Source: CAISIP01 sp031367285 (GTDB lineage Bacteria; Pseudomonadota; Gammaproteobacteria; Burkholderiales; Burkholderiaceae_C). Taken from it: DNA of 64,000 nt. The translations under genes and the position numbers were made by a program. This document shows, piece after piece, positions 61,218 to 64,000 of this stretch. The notes under the pieces were generated by a model, which was not told the origin of the DNA, searched no databases, and was given only the letters and a program-made list of their open reading frames with translations. The stretch spans positions 1 to 64,000 of the forward strand of contig JANLPN010000403.1 of NCBI GenBank assembly GCA_031367285.1. Reading direction: 5' to 3'. Every line of letters starts with the position of its first letter. Position 1 is the first letter of the stretch.

Positions 61218-62071
61218 GCCAGCGGCATCCTGATCAGTCGACCGCGGATCCGGTGTGCGCGCGAGTGGCCGCCCGCCCAGGCCCCATGCCACTACTGGGC
61301 TTTGGCACCGTGCGCCATACCCGCCTGCGTCCGGTGCGCAATGCATTCGTGTACCCGACGTATTTTTTGATGCTGCCGCTGCGTGCCATGCAGGACGAAC
61401 GCAACCCTGCGGCCAACAGCATACTGGCCCGCAACCGGCGGGCGGGCCTGAGTTTTTATGACTGTGACCACGGCGATGGAAGGGGTCCGGCGCAGGGCGG
61501 CGCCATTCGCTGGCTCGATGAGTTGCTGCAAAGCGAAGGCATCCTGGATGCCAGCGGGGAAGTCTGGCTGCATTGTTACCCGCGTGTTTTGGGCTACACC
61601 TTTAAGCCGGTCAGCTTCTGGTACTGCCACCGCGCCCCGGATGACGACGCCGGCTCATTGCGGGCGATTGTGGTGGAGGTCAACAACACCTTTGGCGAGC
61701 GCCATTGTTATCTGCTCGACAAACCGGAATTTGGCCTTGAACAAGTTGCCGCCAAGGTGTTTCACGTATCGCCCTTTCTGGAGATCGAAGGCCGCTACCG
61801 GTTCCGCTTCATGCGGGCGACGCACGATGCCGTAGAGAAAACCGTGGCCCGTATCGACTACGACGACCTGGATGGCCCGGTGCTGCAAACCAGTGTCAGC
61901 GGCAGCTTGCGCCTGGTCACCAAAGCATCAATCCGCATGGCGTTGTGGCGCTACCCGGCCATGACCCTCGGGGTGATTTTTCGCATTCATCTGCAGGCAG
62001 CGCGGCTATGGCTTAAACGCGTGAAATTCATTGGCAAGCGCGCCGTGCCCGAATCTCTCGTTACCCGATAA
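61214..62071 (+). CDS. DUF1365 family protein
   Basis: A 285-residue soluble protein. FGTVRHTRLRPVRNAFVYPTYFLMLPL and PKRFSFWYCH-like KPVSFWYCHRA segments are the DUF1365 hallmarks. The family is of unknown activity but almost always neighbours an FAD oxidoreductase and a cyclopropane-synthase-like gene, so it likely joins the same lipid pathway. ATG 61214 overlaps the upstream stop. Confidence 0.88.
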   Translation: MSQRHPDQSTADPVCARVAARPGPMPLLGFGTVRHTRLRPVRNAFVYPTYFLMLPLRAMQDERNPAANSILARNRRAGLSFYDCDHGDGRGPAQGGAIRWLDELLQSEGILDASGEVWLHCYPRVLGYTFKPVSFWYCHRAPDDDAGSLRAIVVEVNNTFGERHCYLLDKPEFGLEQVAAKVFHVSPFLEIEGRYRFRFMRATHDAVEKTVARIDYDDLDGPVLQTSVSGSLRLVTKASIRMALWRYPAMTLGVIFRIHLQAARLWLKRVKFIGKRAVPESLVTR

Positions 62072-62108
62072 ACCATTGCAGCAAACCCAACATGTTTCAG
62101 CACTTGCC

Positions 62109-63362
62109 ATGAACAGCACCACCATTTCTTCTCTGCCGGTTCCGCGCAATGCGCCGGCCGCCGCCCGAACCGCCCTGAAATTGCTGACGCGGCTGCGCCA
62201 TGGCTCGCTGACCGTACAAATGCCGGACGGTTCCATGCAGTTCTTTGGAGATACCGCCGCCAGCGGGACCAGCGGGGAACGTATCGGGGCCATGATTTCG
62301 CTACGCAACTGGAACGTGTTCAGTGCCGCGCTGAAGTCAGGCGATATCGGGTTTGCCGAAAGTTATATTGCCGGTGACTGGACTACGCCCAACCTGACAG
62401 ACTTGCTGAAGTTGTTCATCAGCAATCGCCAGGAAGTGGAAGACGTTATCTACGGTAGCTGGGCCGGCCGCGTGTTATATCGGGCGAAACACTGGCTCAA
62501 TCGCAATACCAAGGCGAACAGCCAGAAAAACATCCACGCGCACTACGACCTTGGCAATCCGTTTTACGAGTTGTGGCTGGACGACACCATGAATTATTCG
62601 TCGGCATGGTTTGAGGGCGACCACGCGCTGCCCATGGTGGACGCACAACGTGCCAAAGTGCGGCGGGCCTTGCAAATGGCGAACGTCAAAGCCGGTGATC
62701 ACGTGCTGGAAATTGGCTGCGGCTGGGGCGCCCTGGCCGAGATGGCTACCACTGAATTTGGAGCCACCCTGGCTGGCGTTACGCTCAGCACGGAGCAGTT
62801 GGCGTTCGCTACCCGGCGCATGGCGAACTCGGGCGTGCGCTGCGGGGCCGGGCAAACGGCAGACCTGCGGCTGCAGGACTACCGCGATATCAATGACGGT
62901 CCGTATGACGCCATTTGCTCGATCGAGATGGTGGAGGCTGTTGGCCGTGCTTACTGGCCGACGTACTTTCAGGCGGTGCGTCGGTTGCTGAAACCGGGGG
63001 GGCGGGCCTGCATTCAGAGCATCGTGATTGACGATGCTCTTTTCAAACGATATATCAACTCGACCGACTTTATCCAGCAATATATCTTCCCCGGTGGTTG
63101 CCTGCCTTGCCCGTCTGAATTCCGGCGGGAAGCCACCTCAGCCGGACTCCAGGTAGTGGATGAATTCGCGTTTGGCCAGGACTATGCCGAAACCCTGCGG
63201 CGCTGGCGCAACTCTTTCCAGGCCAAGCGCCCGGAGATCCTGCGCCTCGGCTTTGACGAGCGCTTCATGCATATCTGGGAGTTCTATCTGGCGTACTGCG
63301 AAGCCGCCTTTGACAAGGCCAACATCAACCTCGTGCAATACACCCTGGTCAAGCCAGCATGA
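62109..63362 (+). CDS. cyclopropane-fatty-acid-synthase-like methyltransferase
   Basis: A 417-residue SAM-dependent enzyme of the CFA synthase family, acting on unsaturated acyl chains in phospholipids. NIHAHYDLGNPFYELWLDDTMNYSSAWF precedes the SAM motif VLEIGCGWGALAE; EMVEAVGRAYWPTYFQ and FPGGCLP are also conserved. The N-terminal part (MQFFGDTAASG, GDIGFAESYIAGDW) is typical. Related enzymes in this gene context make methylated or furan fatty acids, so a product other than a simple cyclopropane is possible. ATG 62109 is chosen because the sequence upstream is unlike the family. Confidence 0.87.
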   Translation: MNSTTISSLPVPRNAPAAARTALKLLTRLRHGSLTVQMPDGSMQFFGDTAASGTSGERIGAMISLRNWNVFSAALKSGDIGFAESYIAGDWTTPNLTDLLKLFISNRQEVEDVIYGSWAGRVLYRAKHWLNRNTKANSQKNIHAHYDLGNPFYELWLDDTMNYSSAWFEGDHALPMVDAQRAKVRRALQMANVKAGDHVLEIGCGWGALAEMATTEFGATLAGVTLSTEQLAFATRRMANSGVRCGAGQTADLRLQDYRDINDGPYDAICSIEMVEAVGRAYWPTYFQAVRRLLKPGGRACIQSIVIDDALFKRYINSTDFIQQYIFPGGCLPCPSEFRREATSAGLQVVDEFAFGQDYAETLRRWRNSFQAKRPEILRLGFDERFMHIWEFYLAYCEAAFDKANINLVQYTLVKPA

Positions 63363-63913
63363 TGAACTCCAGCGTACGCTGCTTCATGGTGGTCGCAGCC
63401 TTGGCACTGGCGGGGCTTCCCGCACTGTCGCTCGCGCAGCCAGGCGAGGTTCGCAATGCCTTGCCGTTGGCCAGGCTGGGTGGCCAGGCAAAGCTCGCAT
63501 TCTGGGGTTTCAATGTTTATGATGCCAAGCTCTGGGTACAGCCAGGATTCATGGCTGGAGAATATGAGCGCCATGCTTTTGCCCTGGAGTTGACGTACCA
63601 GCGCGACTTCACGAATCAGGCTATTACCAAGCGTTCGCTGGACGAGATGCGGCGGCTGCCCGGCGCCACGCAGTCCCAGATGTCTTCATGGCAGCCTCTG
63701 TTGCGAGACGCTTTCCCGGACGTCAAGGCAGGCGACCGGATCACGGGCATCCACCGGCCCGGCGAAGGCGCGATGTTCATCACCAATGGCAAAACCACCG
63801 GGGTCATCTCCGACGCCGAGTTCGGCCGGCTGTTCTTTGGTATCTGGCTGTCGGTTCATACATCCGAGCCCCGGATGCGCGATGCATTGCTGGCGCGCGT
63901 TGCACCACCATGA
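63359..63913 (+). CDS. exported chalcone-isomerase-like protein
   Basis: A 184-residue protein with a signal peptide (about 1-26, LAGLPALSLAQ) and a chalcone_isomerase-like lipid-binding fold: LARLGGQAKLAFWGFNVYDAKLWVQPGF and FFGIWLSVHTSEPRMRDALL. Bacterial members bind fatty acids or heme-like ligands and do not act on flavonoids. The double ATGATG start overlaps the methyltransferase stop. Confidence 0.87.
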   Translation: MMNSSVRCFMVVAALALAGLPALSLAQPGEVRNALPLARLGGQAKLAFWGFNVYDAKLWVQPGFMAGEYERHAFALELTYQRDFTNQAITKRSLDEMRRLPGATQSQMSSWQPLLRDAFPDVKAGDRITGIHRPGEGAMFITNGKTTGVISDAEFGRLFFGIWLSVHTSEPRMRDALLARVAPP

Positions 63914-63926
63914 CCGCGCCCGCCAA

Positions 63927-64000
63927 ATGATCAGCCACAACCCTCTTACCGTCAGACAGGGTCTGATGTATGGCTTGCTTGGTTTGCCTTTGGCGTTTGT
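63927..64000 (+). CDS. MFS-type transporter, N-terminal fragment
   Basis: The first 24 codons (MISHNPLTVRQGLMYGLLGL) match the start of MFS permeases that follow this gene set in other proteobacteria; the rest lies outside the window. Its ATG overlaps the stop of a six-codon frame (MTAPAK) that itself overlaps the chalcone-isomerase-like gene stop. Confidence 0.65.
   Translation, partial: MISHNPLTVRQGLMYGLLGLPLAF

Noticed and set aside
1..64000. tRNA, rRNA, CRISPR arrays, insertion sequences or prophage genes
   Set aside because: No cloverleaf-like T-loop/CCA patterns, no regularly spaced direct repeats, and no transposase, integrase or phage proteins were recognised.

Overview
The window is high-GC chromosomal DNA from a beta-proteobacterium, most likely Burkholderiales and probably Comamonadaceae (Rhodoferax/Polaromonas-like). 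The basis is gene content and order: pgk-pyk-fba-purC-purE-purK-sua5, azlC-azlD-fmt-def, LysM-dprA-smg, yajC-secD-secF, a fused indolepyruvate oxidoreductase with an Lrp regulator, yhdP-nitrilase, and glnE. The repeats support the same placement. No rRNA, tRNA, CRISPR array or insertion sequence was recognised. The DNA is densely coded, with many 1-4 bp start/stop overlaps (ATGA, GTGA, TGATG).

Layout. Bases 1-451 are non-coding and hold two large hairpin elements that share an inner core but have different, self-complementary arms. Bases 452-6812 (minus) run from an EamA-type transporter through tsaB, rimI, a family-4-like uracil-DNA glycosylase, pyrF and a SulP transporter to a histidine-phosphatase gene broken by one in-frame TGA. 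dacB (6860) and sua5 (8327) converge. purK/purE (9365-11043) are followed by cnoX/ybbN and by a module of carrier protein, adenylate-forming ligase and MBOAT-like membrane protein (12117-15339) that resembles a dlt system. purC and fba follow.

Bases 17551-24552 form an envelope-glycan island between fba and pyk: two PAP2 phosphatases, two GT39 enzymes, a GT2 polyprenyl-phosphate transferase, GtrA and an O-antigen-ligase-like protein. pyk, pgk, eptA, azlD, azlC, fmt and def come next (minus). LysM-dprA-smg (plus) follow, then DUF1631, secF, secD, yajC and a 1201-residue indolepyruvate oxidoreductase (minus) divergent from an Lrp/AsnC regulator. mltA shares its start site with a divergent 45-codon membrane-peptide gene.

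Bases 46640-54359 form one coupled minus-strand operon: yhdP, nitrilase, PAS histidine kinase and FixJ-like regulator. glnE, a degenerate HD-GYP-like protein and a convergent di-iron ferritin-like protein follow. The right end is a translationally coupled operon of FAD oxidoreductase, DUF1365 protein, cyclopropane-fatty-acid-synthase-like methyltransferase, chalcone-isomerase-like protein and the start of an MFS transporter. That gene set is typical of lipid-modifying stress loci.

Most genes are housekeeping. The items most worth following are the covarying hairpin pair at the left edge, the dlt-like module beside purC, the envelope island, the mltA/45-codon shared start, and the HD-GYP homologue that has lost its metal ligands.
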